From assembly GCF_027270735.1 (NCBI RefSeq), contig NZ_JAPWIJ010000002.1:372001-436000 (forward strand): a stretch of 64,000 nt of DNA. Reading direction: 5' to 3'. The translations under genes were made by a program, and so were the position numbers. Position 1 is the stretch's first letter. Every line of letters starts with the position of its first letter. Origin of the DNA: Rhodococcus ruber. Its GTDB lineage: Bacteria > Actinomycetota > Actinomycetes > Mycobacteriales > Mycobacteriaceae. This document shows, in pieces, positions 25,335 through 33,772 of this stretch. Under the pieces are notes generated by a model. That model was not told the origin of the DNA. It was given only the letters and a program-made list of their open reading frames with translations, and did not search any database.

Positions 25335-26480
25335 ATGACCGTTCTCGAAGCCCCACGGGGGCTGCACAATGTCGTTGTCACCACCACATCGATCGGAGAT
25401 GTACGAGGCGACGAGGGCTTCTATCACTATCGCCAATACTCGGCGATCGAACTGGCCCTGACGGGCACGTTCGAGGATGCCTGGTTTCTGATGGTCGAAG
25501 GCCGACTGCCGAGCGATACCGAGCGCGCCGAGTTCCTGCGCGCAGTGGCTCCGCTGCGAGTGCTGCCAGGCGACGTCGCAGCCGCCGTGAAGACCGTGGC
25601 GCAATCAGGACCCGTGCAGCCTCTCTTGGCGTTGCGGACAGTGCTGTCCGGTCTTGCGGACGCGGTACCGCTGTACGAGTCATCGGAGGCGGACAAACAA
25701 ACGACGGCGTTGCACCTGTGCGCGATGACTCCGACCATTTTGGCTGCCGTACACAGGATTCGGTCCGGCGAGCAACCCGTCGAGCCGCGCGAAGATCTGA
25801 CGACGGCGCAGAACTGGCTGTTCATGATCACCGGAGAAGTGCCCGACGCCACCAGCGCCAGAGCCGTCGACCGCTACCTCACTGCCACGATCGATCACGG
25901 ATTCAACGCCTCGACGTTCACCGCACGAGTTGTCGCGTCGACGGGGTCGGACATCGCGTCCGCGGTGTGCGCCGCGATCGGTGCCTTCGCGGGCCCGTTA
26001 CACGGAGGTGCGCCGGATCGCGCCCTCGACGGGCTGGACGAAATTGCCGACATCGAATCCGCCGACGCATGGGCACGCTCCAAAATCACTGCAGGCGAGC
26101 GCATCATGGGCTTCGGTCATCCGGTGTATCGGACCGATGACCCTCGGTCGGTGATGCTGCGCGAGACTGCGCAGGAGATCGGCGGAGAGCTCATCGACAA
26201 GGCTGTGCAGGTCGAGAAGATCATCGCCGCTGCGCTCGTAGACCTGAAGCCGGATCGAAAGCTGTACGCCAATGTCGAGTACTACGCCGGCGTCGTGATG
26301 GAACTGTGCGGAATTCCGCGATCCATGTTCACCCCCACGTTCGCGTGCAGTCGGATGGTGGGGTGGTGCGCCAACATCGTCGAACAGTCCCACGACAGCA
26401 AGATCATCCGGCCGATTGCCCGCTACGACGGTCCAGTGCCTTCGGCAGTGGTGCGAATAGGTGCCGCCCAGGGCACATAA
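25335..26480 (+). CDS. Citrate/2-methylcitrate synthase
   Basis: 381 residues. Catalyses acetyl-CoA or propionyl-CoA plus oxaloacetate condensation. Motifs: GPLHGGAPDRAL, MGFGHPVYRTDDPR, MFTPTFACSRMVGWCANIVEQ and IIRPIARYDG. At the catalytic acid position the sequence is ANVEYYAG, a Glu where many citrate synthases have Asp (NVDFY); Glu occurs in some actinobacterial members as far as I recall, so activity is still likely. Start at ATG 25335 follows AAGGAGATCAGTC. Divergent from the HTH-citrate synthase. Confidence 0.88.
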   Translation: MTVLEAPRGLHNVVVTTTSIGDVRGDEGFYHYRQYSAIELALTGTFEDAWFLMVEGRLPSDTERAEFLRAVAPLRVLPGDVAAAVKTVAQSGPVQPLLALRTVLSGLADAVPLYESSEADKQTTALHLCAMTPTILAAVHRIRSGEQPVEPREDLTTAQNWLFMITGEVPDATSARAVDRYLTATIDHGFNASTFTARVVASTGSDIASAVCAAIGAFAGPLHGGAPDRALDGLDEIADIESADAWARSKITAGERIMGFGHPVYRTDDPRSVMLRETAQEIGGELIDKAVQVEKIIAAALVDLKPDRKLYANVEYYAGVVMELCGIPRSMFTPTFACSRMVGWCANIVEQSHDSKIIRPIARYDGPVPSAVVRIGAAQGT

Positions 26481-26489
26481 CCGCGCCAC

Positions 26490-26504
26490 TGCGGCGAAGC
26501 CGCA
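26490..26504 (+). terminator. Short hairpin after citrate synthase
   Basis: TGCGGC-GAA-GCCGCA forms a tight 6-bp GC stem 9 bp after the citrate synthase stop. No U-tract follows, so it is at best an actinobacterial-type terminator. Confidence 0.4.
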
Positions 26505-26638
26505 CAGAGGTGTGCCATGATGGAAAACGCGCCTCGGTGCGCAGCGGCGGTGGGGCTCGCCGCAACCGAACCTCGGTCTTCGGACCGACAACAGTCCCTG
26601 TCTCGGCAGTAGCATGTCCGCAGATAGGGAGAAGTTCG

Positions 26639-27148
26639 ATGACAGATTTCGACGAGACGCACGGCGGTACCTCCGCCGACCGATCCATGCCGGTGGACCT
26701 GGACGCTCCAGAACCGAACCGTCCACTACACCTCCAACCAGCGGCAATTGCGGCGGTAGCTCTCGGTGGACTCGTGGGCACCGGTATTCGCTACGGCGCG
26801 GAGTCCGCGAACCCGGCCGTCACCGGCTCGTTCCCGTTCACCACTCTCGTCATCAACCTCACCGGTGCGTTCATCCTCGGAATGTTGCTGGAGCGCCTCG
26901 CACTGTCCGGCCCCGACCACGGATGGCGACGCCGGATCCGGCTGTGCATCGGCACCGGGGTACTCGGCTCGTACACCACGTACAGCTCGTTCGCCCTCGA
27001 GACCGTGGAGCTGCTACGGGATAATCGTGTGGTCGCTGCCGCGGTGTACATGATCGTCAGCGTGGTGATCGGTACGTTCGCCGCCGGAGCGGGCATCGTT
27101 CTCGCGCAACGGTTCGGTACCCACGCGCACGCGGAGGAGAAGCGATGA
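26639..27148 (+). CDS. crcB: Fluoride channel subunit FluC/CrcB (first)
   Basis: 169 residues. After a polar, acidic N-terminal extension of about 35 residues come four membrane spans with the FluC signatures GGLVGTGIRYG, TTLVINLTGAFILGML, and the GVLGSYTTYSSFALETVEL segment (Phe and Thr/Ser that line the fluoride path). FluC dimers leak fluoride out of the cell. The stop overlaps the start of a second crcB by 4 bases; Gram-positive bacteria often encode such pairs as heterodimers. Start ATG 26639 follows AGGGAGAAG. Confidence 0.92.
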   Translation: MTDFDETHGGTSADRSMPVDLDAPEPNRPLHLQPAAIAAVALGGLVGTGIRYGAESANPAVTGSFPFTTLVINLTGAFILGMLLERLALSGPDHGWRRRIRLCIGTGVLGSYTTYSSFALETVELLRDNRVVAAAVYMIVSVVIGTFAAGAGIVLAQRFGTHAHAEEKR

Positions 27149-27513
27149 TCGCATTGTGGGTCGTTCTCGCCGGAAGTGCCGGGGCGGTCAGCAGATTCGC
27201 GCTCGACGGCTTCATCCGATCGCGGCTGAAGACCGAATTTCCCTACGCCACGGTGCTGATCAACATCACCGGATCGGCCGTTCTCGGTGTCGTGGCGGGA
27301 TTGGTCGCGTTCAGGTCGGCTCCGGAACAGATGCAGGCAATAGTCGGCGTCGGATTCTGCGGTGGCTACACCACTTTCAGCACCGCGAGTGTGGAGACCG
27401 TTCGCCTACTCGAACGGCGGCGCTACGGACTGGCGGCCTACAACGCCATCGGCACGGCACTCGGTACAACCGCGGTCGTCGGTGTCGCGATGGTCGCGAC
27501 GGCGTACATCTGA
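27145..27513 (+). CDS. crcB: Fluoride channel subunit FluC/CrcB (second)
   Basis: 122 residues, four spans: GSAGAVSRFALDGFIRSRL, ATVLINITGSAVLGVVAGLV, GVGFCGGYTTFSTASVETVRLL, and a final span VVGVAMVATAYI. The Asn in LINITG and the Thr/Ser-Phe-Ser track match the pore. Translationally coupled to the first subunit by an ATGA overlap; together they should form the antiparallel heterodimer that exports fluoride. Confidence 0.92.
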   Translation: MIALWVVLAGSAGAVSRFALDGFIRSRLKTEFPYATVLINITGSAVLGVVAGLVAFRSAPEQMQAIVGVGFCGGYTTFSTASVETVRLLERRRYGLAAYNAIGTALGTTAVVGVAMVATAYI

Positions 27514-27541
27514 TGAGGGTGGTCCCTCACTCTTCTCGTCA

Positions 27542-27569
27542 CCCTGAAAGCCCCAGTGGATGCTCAGGG
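27542..27569. terminator. Hairpin between convergent crcB and methyltransferase genes
   Basis: CCCTGA (27542-27547) pairs with TCAGGG (27564-27569), the second arm overlapping the stop of the methyltransferase gene. Placed between two convergent genes, it can act in both directions, though it has no U-tract. Confidence 0.4.
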
Positions 27570-28337
27570 GACCATTCGGTTGGGCTTTCTGGCCTCGATC
27601 AGAAAGCGACTGGAGTGAGCAACGAATGGTCCCTCCCTCAGCATTTGTTCGTGCAGTTCGCGCAACCGGTCGCGGTACTGCTCGACGGTGAAGCCCGGAA
27701 CCATCCAGATGACCTTGCGTAAAAAGTAGACGACAGCGCCGATGTCGTTGAACTCGATTCGTAGTGACTCGAACCGAGTGTCCACCACATCGAAACCAGC
27801 GGCACGCGCGGCTGTGCTCTCGTCCTCGTAGTGACGAGCGCGCCGAATCTCATCGGTCTGGCGGCCGAGAAAATACTCGACCAGTTCGAATACGCTCGAA
27901 TGCCCAACATGCTGAGCGAAATAGGTTCCGCCCGAACGCAGGACACGGGCGATTTCGTCCCACCACACGGTGCTGGGGTGTCTGCTCGTCACCAAATCGA
28001 ACGCGTGGTCGGCAAAGGGCAACGGTGGCTCATCGGAATCGACTACCACCACCGCTCCTCTCGGATGCAGCAGAGCAGTCGCTTGTGCGACATTCGGTGG
28101 CCATGACTCGGTCGCAACCATTGTCGGCGGGAGCGTCGACGCTCCTGCCAACACCTCTCCCCCACCTGTCTGGATATCGAGTGCGGCCTCGGCCCTCGCC
28201 AGTCGTTCTCCCATGAGCCGCTGATATCCCCACGTCGGTCGCTCTTCGGTTGCGCGACCATGAAGCCAGGAGAAATCCCAGCCGTCAACCGAAACGGAGT
28301 CCGCTTCGGCCACCATCTCCTCGAACGACCGGGTCAT
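27564..28337 (-). CDS. Class I SAM-dependent methyltransferase-like protein
   Basis: 257 residues. The SAM-binding glycine motif is degenerate (ALDIQTGGGEVLAG) but followed by GAVVVVDSDEPPLPFADHAFDLVTSRHP and IARVLRSGGTYFAQHVG, the motif II-III order of the Methyltransf_11 family. No close functional assignment. Convergent with the crcB pair. Confidence 0.78.
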   Translation of the reverse strand: MTRSFEEMVAEADSVSVDGWDFSWLHGRATEERPTWGYQRLMGERLARAEAALDIQTGGGEVLAGASTLPPTMVATESWPPNVAQATALLHPRGAVVVVDSDEPPLPFADHAFDLVTSRHPSTVWWDEIARVLRSGGTYFAQHVGHSSVFELVEYFLGRQTDEIRRARHYEDESTAARAAGFDVVDTRFESLRIEFNDIGAVVYFLRKVIWMVPGFTVEQYRDRLRELHEQMLREGPFVAHSSRFLIEARKPNRMVP

Positions 28338-28405
28338 GGTTCCAGCCTGTCAGACCGCAACCGGTGTCTTGCACGCATTTATGCAACGGTCACCGATCGA
28401 AATGG

Positions 28406-28741
28406 TCACAAGGTCTTGATCTTGGCGAACGGGTAGCAACCGATAACCACGGCGACGAAGACATAGGCTGCCAGCGCGGCCAACTCCCACGTCGTTCTTT
28501 CGCGCGGGAGGTCGAGGAACAACCACACCAGCGGAGCCAGCAGCAGAATGGCAGCGACGATGCCGCACACCACGAAGACCCTGTTCGCCTGTGCGCGTAG
28601 GTGCGGCGTGGTCTTCACCCGGTCCGGTACTTCGTGGCCGTAGTACTCCGGATAGAGAACTTTGCCTCGTATCCCGACCGACGAGCCGTAGCCGAACGCG
28701 ACTATTCCCACGATCAGCCCAAGTGCGAGTGCGGTGTTCAC
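28406..28741 (-). CDS. Small membrane protein, three spans
   Basis: 111 residues: a first span ALALGLIVGIVAFGYGSSVG, a polar loop with YPEYYGHEVPDRVKTTPHLRAQAN, then two spans (FVVCGIVAAILLLAPLVWLFL and LAALAAYVFVAVVIGCYPFA). Composition and codon use fit a real gene; no family recognised. Confidence 0.6.
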   Translation of the reverse strand: MNTALALGLIVGIVAFGYGSSVGIRGKVLYPEYYGHEVPDRVKTTPHLRAQANRVFVVCGIVAAILLLAPLVWLFLDLPRERTTWELAALAAYVFVAVVIGCYPFAKIKTL

Positions 28742-29085
28742 GACTACCCCGATGCCAGGTCTCTACCGACCATCTTCGACGGCCGATATGTCAAATTTCG
28801 TTGGCCCCTGCATATACTGCGCCACAGCATCTTTCGCTCTGTCGCCGTGCAACCGAGCTCCAGTTCATACAGTACTCGAAAGCCATCCGAAGAACGAATT
28901 CTTTTGCCGCCGTACCCACCCGGTAGCGAGCATCGACTGCAGGATCCCGCCTTTCTGGTGTCATCGGCGAGCGCCTCGATTCGGTTCGTCGCGAGAGTGG
29001 GTTTATGGCAAAGACACGCTTGGACACCAATCCCGTGACAGCATCAAACCGATCAGTCTTGATCGCCCATAGCAAGGAGCCCCTG
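28742..29085. other. Gene-free stretch of 344 bp
   Basis: No convincing gene in either strand. It must hold the promoters of the divergent membrane protein (28741) and secreted protein (29086). No clear operator or RNA motif was seen. Confidence 0.4.
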
Positions 29086-29586
29086 ATGAATTTCCCCGCC
29101 CGCCGCCTGGCTGCCGCCGCTGCCGTATCCGGCGCGACCGCCCTTGCTCTGATTGCCAACCCCGCCCTGGCTGGAGCCGCCGTTTTCGCAGGCAACGCCG
29201 AGGTGACAGCCGACGGCAATGTCATCACCGTCCAGTTCGACAACGTCAAGTCCGACGGAGTCCTCTTCGGCTGCGAAGTCTGGGTAACCGACAACCCCGC
29301 GACCACGGTGATCGTCGACCAACAATTCGTGCCGGTTGTGGGCGGATCCTTTGCCCCGGCCGTGGGCGGGACGGCTACCTACACCACGACACTGCCCGAC
29401 GGTGACTACCTTGTCGCCGCTCTCTGCAGAGACTCCTTTACCGGTCTTATTTTGACCCCCGATATCGCGCCTATCGCTTCGTTCAACCTCGGTGACGGCG
29501 TACCGGTCACCCTGGTCACGCCCCCGCCTCCCGGCGGGGGTTTCCTCGGCAGCGTGGAGATTGGGAACCTCTTCGGCAGCTCGTAG
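29086..29586 (+). CDS. Secreted protein with signal peptide, Ig-like
   Basis: 166 residues. A Sec signal peptide, MNFPARRLAAAAAVSGATAL with a cleavage site near NPALAGAAV, precedes about 130 residues of beta-rich sequence. Two cysteines (FGCEVWV and AALCRDS) could form a disulfide. The C-terminus is glycine/proline-rich (VTPPPPGGGFLG). An AAGGAG ribosome site sits upstream of the ATG. No family recognised; it resembles many small secreted actinobacterial proteins. A hairpin follows at 29610-29650. Confidence 0.75.
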   Translation: MNFPARRLAAAAAVSGATALALIANPALAGAAVFAGNAEVTADGNVITVQFDNVKSDGVLFGCEVWVTDNPATTVIVDQQFVPVVGGSFAPAVGGTATYTTTLPDGDYLVAALCRDSFTGLILTPDIAPIASFNLGDGVPVTLVTPPPPGGGFLGSVEIGNLFGSS

Positions 29587-29609
29587 CCGCCCACACCCTC
29601 ATCACCCCA

Positions 29610-29650
29610 CCCCACCCGAAGACCGACACGGACATGGGTGTCGGGTGGGG
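29610..29650 (+). terminator. Hairpin after the secreted protein gene
   Basis: CCCCACCCGA (29610-29619) pairs perfectly with TCGGGTGGGG (29641-29650) around a 21-bp loop. An inner alternative stem CCGACAC (29623-29629) / GTGTCGG (29638-29644) competes with it. There is no U-tract. Confidence 0.5.
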
Positions 29651-29749
29651 CAGGTGGCTGATTGCAGTCCGCCCCAACAAGGTGTGGTGATCGCTGGCGA
29701 GTATGCCGACTGATGTTCCATGGGTACGCACCGCCCGACGTGAACGCGT

Positions 29750-30070
29750 TCAGTGTGTACTGTTCCGCCGCAGAAGAATCCACAATCCGGCGACGAGCAA
29801 GAATCCACATGCCGCTCCGACTCCGGAATTATCCCAGCTGAAGGCCGTTGTTCCGACGACGAGGTCGCTGTCGAGATAGTGCTCGCACAATGCCACCGGC
29901 ACGGGCAACCATGCCCAGTGCGCGTCGTACAGCGTGCCGGGGATCCGCGCGCACAATTCCTCCGCACCGCCGATGAATCCCCACTCCGCGAAGGCTCCGA
30001 ACGATGCGATCAAGCCGATCAACGACAGCGCTGCGATGCCAGCGATGACCGGCGATGCAATTCTTCCCAT
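29750..30070 (-). CDS. Small membrane protein
   Basis: 106 residues. First span SPVIAGIAALSLIGLIASFG, an extracytoplasmic loop with two cysteines (EELCARIPGTLYDAH, VALCEHYLD), then a second span GVGAACGFLLVAGLWILL and a basic end RRNSTH. Cysteine placement suggests a disulfide. No family recognised. Confidence 0.6.
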   Translation of the reverse strand: MGRIASPVIAGIAALSLIGLIASFGAFAEWGFIGGAEELCARIPGTLYDAHWAWLPVPVALCEHYLDSDLVVGTTAFSWDNSGVGAACGFLLVAGLWILLRRNSTH

Positions 30071-30146
30071 CTCAGCCTCCGTTCCTGCTTCTCCCGGAGA
30101 ACTCGCCCGAAGACATTCGACCTGTCACTTGCATTGTGCTTCTTCG

Positions 30147-30716
30147 TCAGTGCGAGAGCAGGTCGGCAGTCCTGATAACTGTCGCGAATTCACCGTGCAG
30201 ATTTGTCGCCGTCATGGCCGACAGCGTCGCGGCTGGAACAGTGGTCCCGTCGAGTGCCACGCGATCGAAGGTGTGAGTGGCGTCGATGACGAAATAGGTG
30301 TCGTAGCCCAGGTTGCCCGCCATGCGCGCGGTGGTCTCGCAGCAGTGGTTTGTGGTGATCCCGCAGATCACCACTTGGTCGATAGCTTCACCCCGAAGCC
30401 AGGCATCGAGATCCGGCGTTCCGTAGAAGCTGGAGTTGACTCTCTTGCTGACCAAAAGATCTGGCGTCCCGTCGATCATCCTCTTGAACGCATGCCCCGC
30501 ACCAGTCGGCGACAATGGAGACTGCGGGTTATCGGAGTCATGTCGAACGAACACGACCGGCCATGCCTTCGACCTCCACACCCGCAGGAGCGCAGCAATA
30601 TTGCTCTCGCACGACGGGTTGTCCCGTGGACCCCAGAACTCGGAGTCGTCGAACCCGGCCTGCACGTCGACGACGATGAGGGCAGGCCGCTCGAGGCATA
30701 TCGATGGAGAGTTCAC
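30147..30716 (-). CDS. Isochorismatase-family cysteine hydrolase
   Basis: 189 residues. The Asp-Lys-Cys triad is visible: Asp17 in LIVVDVQAGF, Lys91 in VSKRVNSSFYGT, Cys125 in CGITTNHCCETT. A cis-peptide GI/T precedes the cysteine as usual. Family members hydrolyse amides (nicotinamide, carbamates) or isochorismate. Closest in style to nicotinamidase-like hydrolases, substrate uncertain. Confidence 0.87.
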   Translation of the reverse strand: MNSPSICLERPALIVVDVQAGFDDSEFWGPRDNPSCESNIAALLRVWRSKAWPVVFVRHDSDNPQSPLSPTGAGHAFKRMIDGTPDLLVSKRVNSSFYGTPDLDAWLRGEAIDQVVICGITTNHCCETTARMAGNLGYDTYFVIDATHTFDRVALDGTTVPAATLSAMTATNLHGEFATVIRTADLLSH

Positions 30717-30985
30717 ACTGTCCAGGCTAACCTCCGTCAGCCGTCGAGACCATAGTGCCGGGTGGCCCCTTACCCACCCTCGTCAGCGTTCGATCAGCAC
30801 ACGGTAGTGCGCTGCGTGATGACCGCCGTACTGCGTAAATTGTACTGAGCTGCACTGTAACTCGGCGCACTGGAACCGCAAATGACATGACTACGGGCGC
30901 TCATGCGCCTTTCGACGTGTCGAATGTCTTCATACGACAGCAATTGCCACAGTTTTCCGGGCGGGAAGGCCGACTCGACGATCCA

Positions 30986-32005
30986 TCACACGAGAACTGT
31001 CGATCTGAACTCCAACGCAGTTCGTCCGTCCGATATCGGAGCTACCCCTTCCAGCCTCAAATTGCATTGCGCTGCAAGCTCGGTCAGCTGCACGATAGTT
31101 CTCTCGCGTCCCCCGAAGCACATCAACATGAACAGATCGAAGGCCGTGCTGGTCCCCCGCCCCGCTGCTGCTTCGATCACCACTACGGCAGCGTCGGCAC
31201 CAGCGGCACGTGCACAATTCTCGAGGATGGCACGGGCGTGGTCGTCGTCCCAGTCGTGCAGTACGTCGGAGAGGATGTAGGCGGCCGCGCCCGTAGGGAT
31301 CGGATCGAAGAAGTTCCCCGCTACCGATGTAGCGCGATCCGACAACCCTGCTGCCGAAAGCCTCTTCGTAGCGGCAGCGGCCGTGGGCGGCAGGTCCAGA
31401 ACCCGACCTCGAACGGTGGGGTGCGCCTCGAGAATGGTCGCAAGCAACTGGCCGTCGCCGCCCCCGACGTCGAAGATGTCGGTAAACCGGCCCCAGTCGT
31501 AACGCTCGGCGATCTGGATGGCCTGAATCCTGTAGCGCCAGTTCATCTGCGCGTCGAACGATTCTCTCAGTTGCGGTTCGGTGTCGAGATCGGCCCAGAA
31601 GTCGCGGCCGTACCGGAGCGGATACGCCGGCGATCCGCTGACGATCGTATCGAGCAGGTCGACGAAGGCTAGTTCTGCTCTGCCCCCGGCACAACGAATG
31701 TCGAGTAAAGGCTTGATTCCCTCTGGGGCATCGGCTTTCAGCTGCTGACCGAGCCGGCTGGGGCGATACCTTTCGGATTCTGGATCCAACTCGAAGACCC
31801 CCACGGTCACCAGGTGAGCGAGCAGCCGATCGAGGGCGGGTGCGAACGCTCCGGTCGCGGCCACCAGGTCCCCGAGTGTGGCTCCGTCGCCGTCGGTATG
31901 TTCCGCAAGATCGAGTGACGCTGCCACCCTGATCGACATCGGTGTGGCCAAGTCGGCCATGGACATGATCGATTGTCCAGCTATGCCATCCCCCATGCGT
32001 GCCAA
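30986..32005 (-). CDS. SAM-dependent O-methyltransferase
   Basis: 339 residues with the layout of plant-type/antibiotic O-methyltransferases: N-terminal winged-helix dimerisation domain (IRVAASLDLAEH, LDRLLAHLVTVGVF), then FDVGGGDGQLLATILEAHP, RGRVLDLPP, GNFFDPIP and ILSDVLHDWDDDHA, where the His before Asp-Trp is the usual catalytic base. Methylates a phenolic or other hydroxyl on an aromatic metabolite, identity unknown. 13 bp downstream of a MarR gene and likely in its operon. Confidence 0.88.
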   Translation of the reverse strand: MARMGDGIAGQSIMSMADLATPMSIRVAASLDLAEHTDGDGATLGDLVAATGAFAPALDRLLAHLVTVGVFELDPESERYRPSRLGQQLKADAPEGIKPLLDIRCAGGRAELAFVDLLDTIVSGSPAYPLRYGRDFWADLDTEPQLRESFDAQMNWRYRIQAIQIAERYDWGRFTDIFDVGGGDGQLLATILEAHPTVRGRVLDLPPTAAAATKRLSAAGLSDRATSVAGNFFDPIPTGAAAYILSDVLHDWDDDHARAILENCARAAGADAAVVVIEAAAGRGTSTAFDLFMLMCFGGRERTIVQLTELAAQCNLRLEGVAPISDGRTALEFRSTVLV

Positions 32006-32018
32006 CGATATCCCACCT

Positions 32019-32516
32019 CTACCGAAGATCCACGAGAAGCTTTTTCAACAATTCTGCAAGTTGGCTTCGCTCATCCGGATTCAGTGACCTGAGCAGAGCT
32101 TCCTCGTTGGCCACATGCGCGGGCAGCGCGGCGTCCACTGCCGCAACTCCCGCCGGCGTCAGTTGCACGATGACCACCCGACGGTTGGTGGGGTCGATTT
32201 CTCGTTCGATCAGCCCTTTGTCGGTCAGCCGGTTCAAACGGTGCGTGACAGCGCCCGACGTCACCATCGCGTTGTCCAACAGCTGTCCGACGGTGAGGCG
32301 ATATGGAGACCCAGCGCGCCGGAGCGTCGCGATCAGATCGAATTCACCTGATTGCAAACCGAATTCGATCAACACTGCCTGCGTACGCTTGTCCAGAACG
32401 GACGCTGCTCGGCCGATGCGGCCGATAACGGCCATAGGACTGACATCCACATCGGGCCGCTCGGCCTGCCACTGCTGAACGATCCGGTCCACTGCGTCGA
32501 GTGCCTCGTTTGCCAT
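32019..32516 (-). CDS. MarR-family transcriptional regulator
   Basis: 165 residues: LIEFGLQSGEFDLIATLRRAG, recognition region LTVGQLLDNAMVTSGAVTHRLNRL and wing DPTNRRVVIVQLTPAG. MarR repressors sense phenolic ligands, which suits the coupled O-methyltransferase and the divergent EamA exporter. An 8-bp perfect inverted repeat (32583-32607) lies in the shared promoter. Confidence 0.9.
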   Translation of the reverse strand: MANEALDAVDRIVQQWQAERPDVDVSPMAVIGRIGRAASVLDKRTQAVLIEFGLQSGEFDLIATLRRAGSPYRLTVGQLLDNAMVTSGAVTHRLNRLTDKGLIEREIDPTNRRVVIVQLTPAGVAAVDAALPAHVANEEALLRSLNPDERSQLAELLKKLLVDLR

Positions 32517-32582
32517 CGACCCACCACCCTTCAAAACTTCAGCACTCAATTGTTTGACATTCTGCCACGCCGGTTCTACCGT

Positions 32583-32607
32583 TTAACGCTAGATAGTTCA
32601 GCGTTAA
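32583..32607. promoter_or_regulatory. MarR operator
   Basis: TTAACGCT (32583-32590) and AGCGTTAA (32600-32607) are perfect inverted 8-bp arms with a 9-bp spacer, in the gap between the divergent MarR and EamA genes. Confidence 0.75.
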
Positions 32608-32642
32608 GATTTTGCCCAGAACGTCCCGGAGATGAGCCCACA

Positions 32643-33647
32643 ATGCGGACACCTCGCATGCACACACAACCAACCGATGCTCGACGCCTCCCGCGAAACG
32701 TCGCGCCCTCGACTCTCGGATTGACGGCCGCTGCCGCACTTGCGCCCATCCTCTGGGGCACGACATACCTGGTGACCACCGAACTTCTTCCTCCGGATCG
32801 GCCGATGACGGCCAGCGTCCTGCGTGCAGTGCCCGCCGGGTTACTTCTGCTGCTCGTCGCACCGGGCATCCCCAGCAAGGGGTGGCGACTGAAGACTGCA
32901 GCCCTCGGCGTTCTCGACATCGGCTTGTTCTTCCCCATGTTGTTCGTGGCCGCCTACCGGCTACCCGGTGGAATCGCCGCCGTCGTCGGGTCCGCGCAGC
33001 CGCTTGTCATCGTCGCGATATCGGCGATCTTCGGTTGGGGACGGACGCGCCCGATCCAGGTTGGATGGGCTGCGATGGCCGTCGTCGGGGTTGCGCTGAC
33101 AGCAGGGTCCGGCGCAATCCGACTCGACGTCATCGGCCTCGCCGCCGCCGTGGTCGGGGCCGTCAGCATGGCAACCGGCGTCGCCCTTACCAAGCGCTGG
33201 GGCGTGCCACCCGACACCAGTCCGCTCAATTCCACTGCGTGGCAATTACTTGTCGGCGGCATTGTCATCTCTCCGCTGATTCCGATCGTCGACGACGGTC
33301 CATGGGCAATCGATACCGAGGCTGTAGTCGGCTATACCTGGCTCGCGGTGATAGGCGGCGCGTTGGCCTACTCGCTGTGGTTTCGCGGTGCTCGCGCTCT
33401 TCCCACCGCCAAGGTCACACTCCTCGGCGTGTTGAGTCCACTGACTGCGGCGATCATCGGTTGGGTTGCGCTGGGACAGAACATGACCGGGATTCAGTGC
33501 ATCGGTTTCGGCATCGCGCTCATAGGCTCTATAGCCGGGCAGTTCGTGCGACGTGGGCCCGACGCCGATTCGGCCGGCACCAAACACGGCTCGTCGAACC
33601 GATCTCGATTCCAACGGAATTCCTTGTTCACGTCCAGAAACAAGTAG
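32643..33647 (+). CDS. EamA-family (DMT) transporter
   Basis: 334 residues with ten membrane spans in two EamA repeats (first LAPILWGTTYLVTTELLP, second YTWLAVIGGALAYSLWFRGARALPTAKV). Transporters of this class export amino acids or metabolites. ATG 32643 is preceded by GGAGATG. Divergent from MarR and probably derepressed together with the O-methyltransferase, so a role in exporting an aromatic metabolite is plausible. Confidence 0.88.
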   Translation: MRTPRMHTQPTDARRLPRNVAPSTLGLTAAAALAPILWGTTYLVTTELLPPDRPMTASVLRAVPAGLLLLLVAPGIPSKGWRLKTAALGVLDIGLFFPMLFVAAYRLPGGIAAVVGSAQPLVIVAISAIFGWGRTRPIQVGWAAMAVVGVALTAGSGAIRLDVIGLAAAVVGAVSMATGVALTKRWGVPPDTSPLNSTAWQLLVGGIVISPLIPIVDDGPWAIDTEAVVGYTWLAVIGGALAYSLWFRGARALPTAKVTLLGVLSPLTAAIIGWVALGQNMTGIQCIGFGIALIGSIAGQFVRRGPDADSAGTKHGSSNRSRFQRNSLFTSRNK

Positions 33648-33772
33648 TGCATCCGGCTCGTGGCGTCGATTCAGGGACTGCACCCGGCGCGTCGTGAGGA
33701 CCGCTCCATAAAACGACCGGTCAGTCCGTGTCGCGCCCCTGGTCACAGCGATCGCAAACTATTGTGGCCTCC

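Noticed and set aside
26481-26638. Fluoride (crcB) riboswitch before the FluC pair
   Set aside because: The stretch contains a UUCG-type hairpin (CGGTC-TTCG-GACCG at 26574-26587) and a GC stem after citrate synthase, but not the conserved crcB-motif core; not supported.
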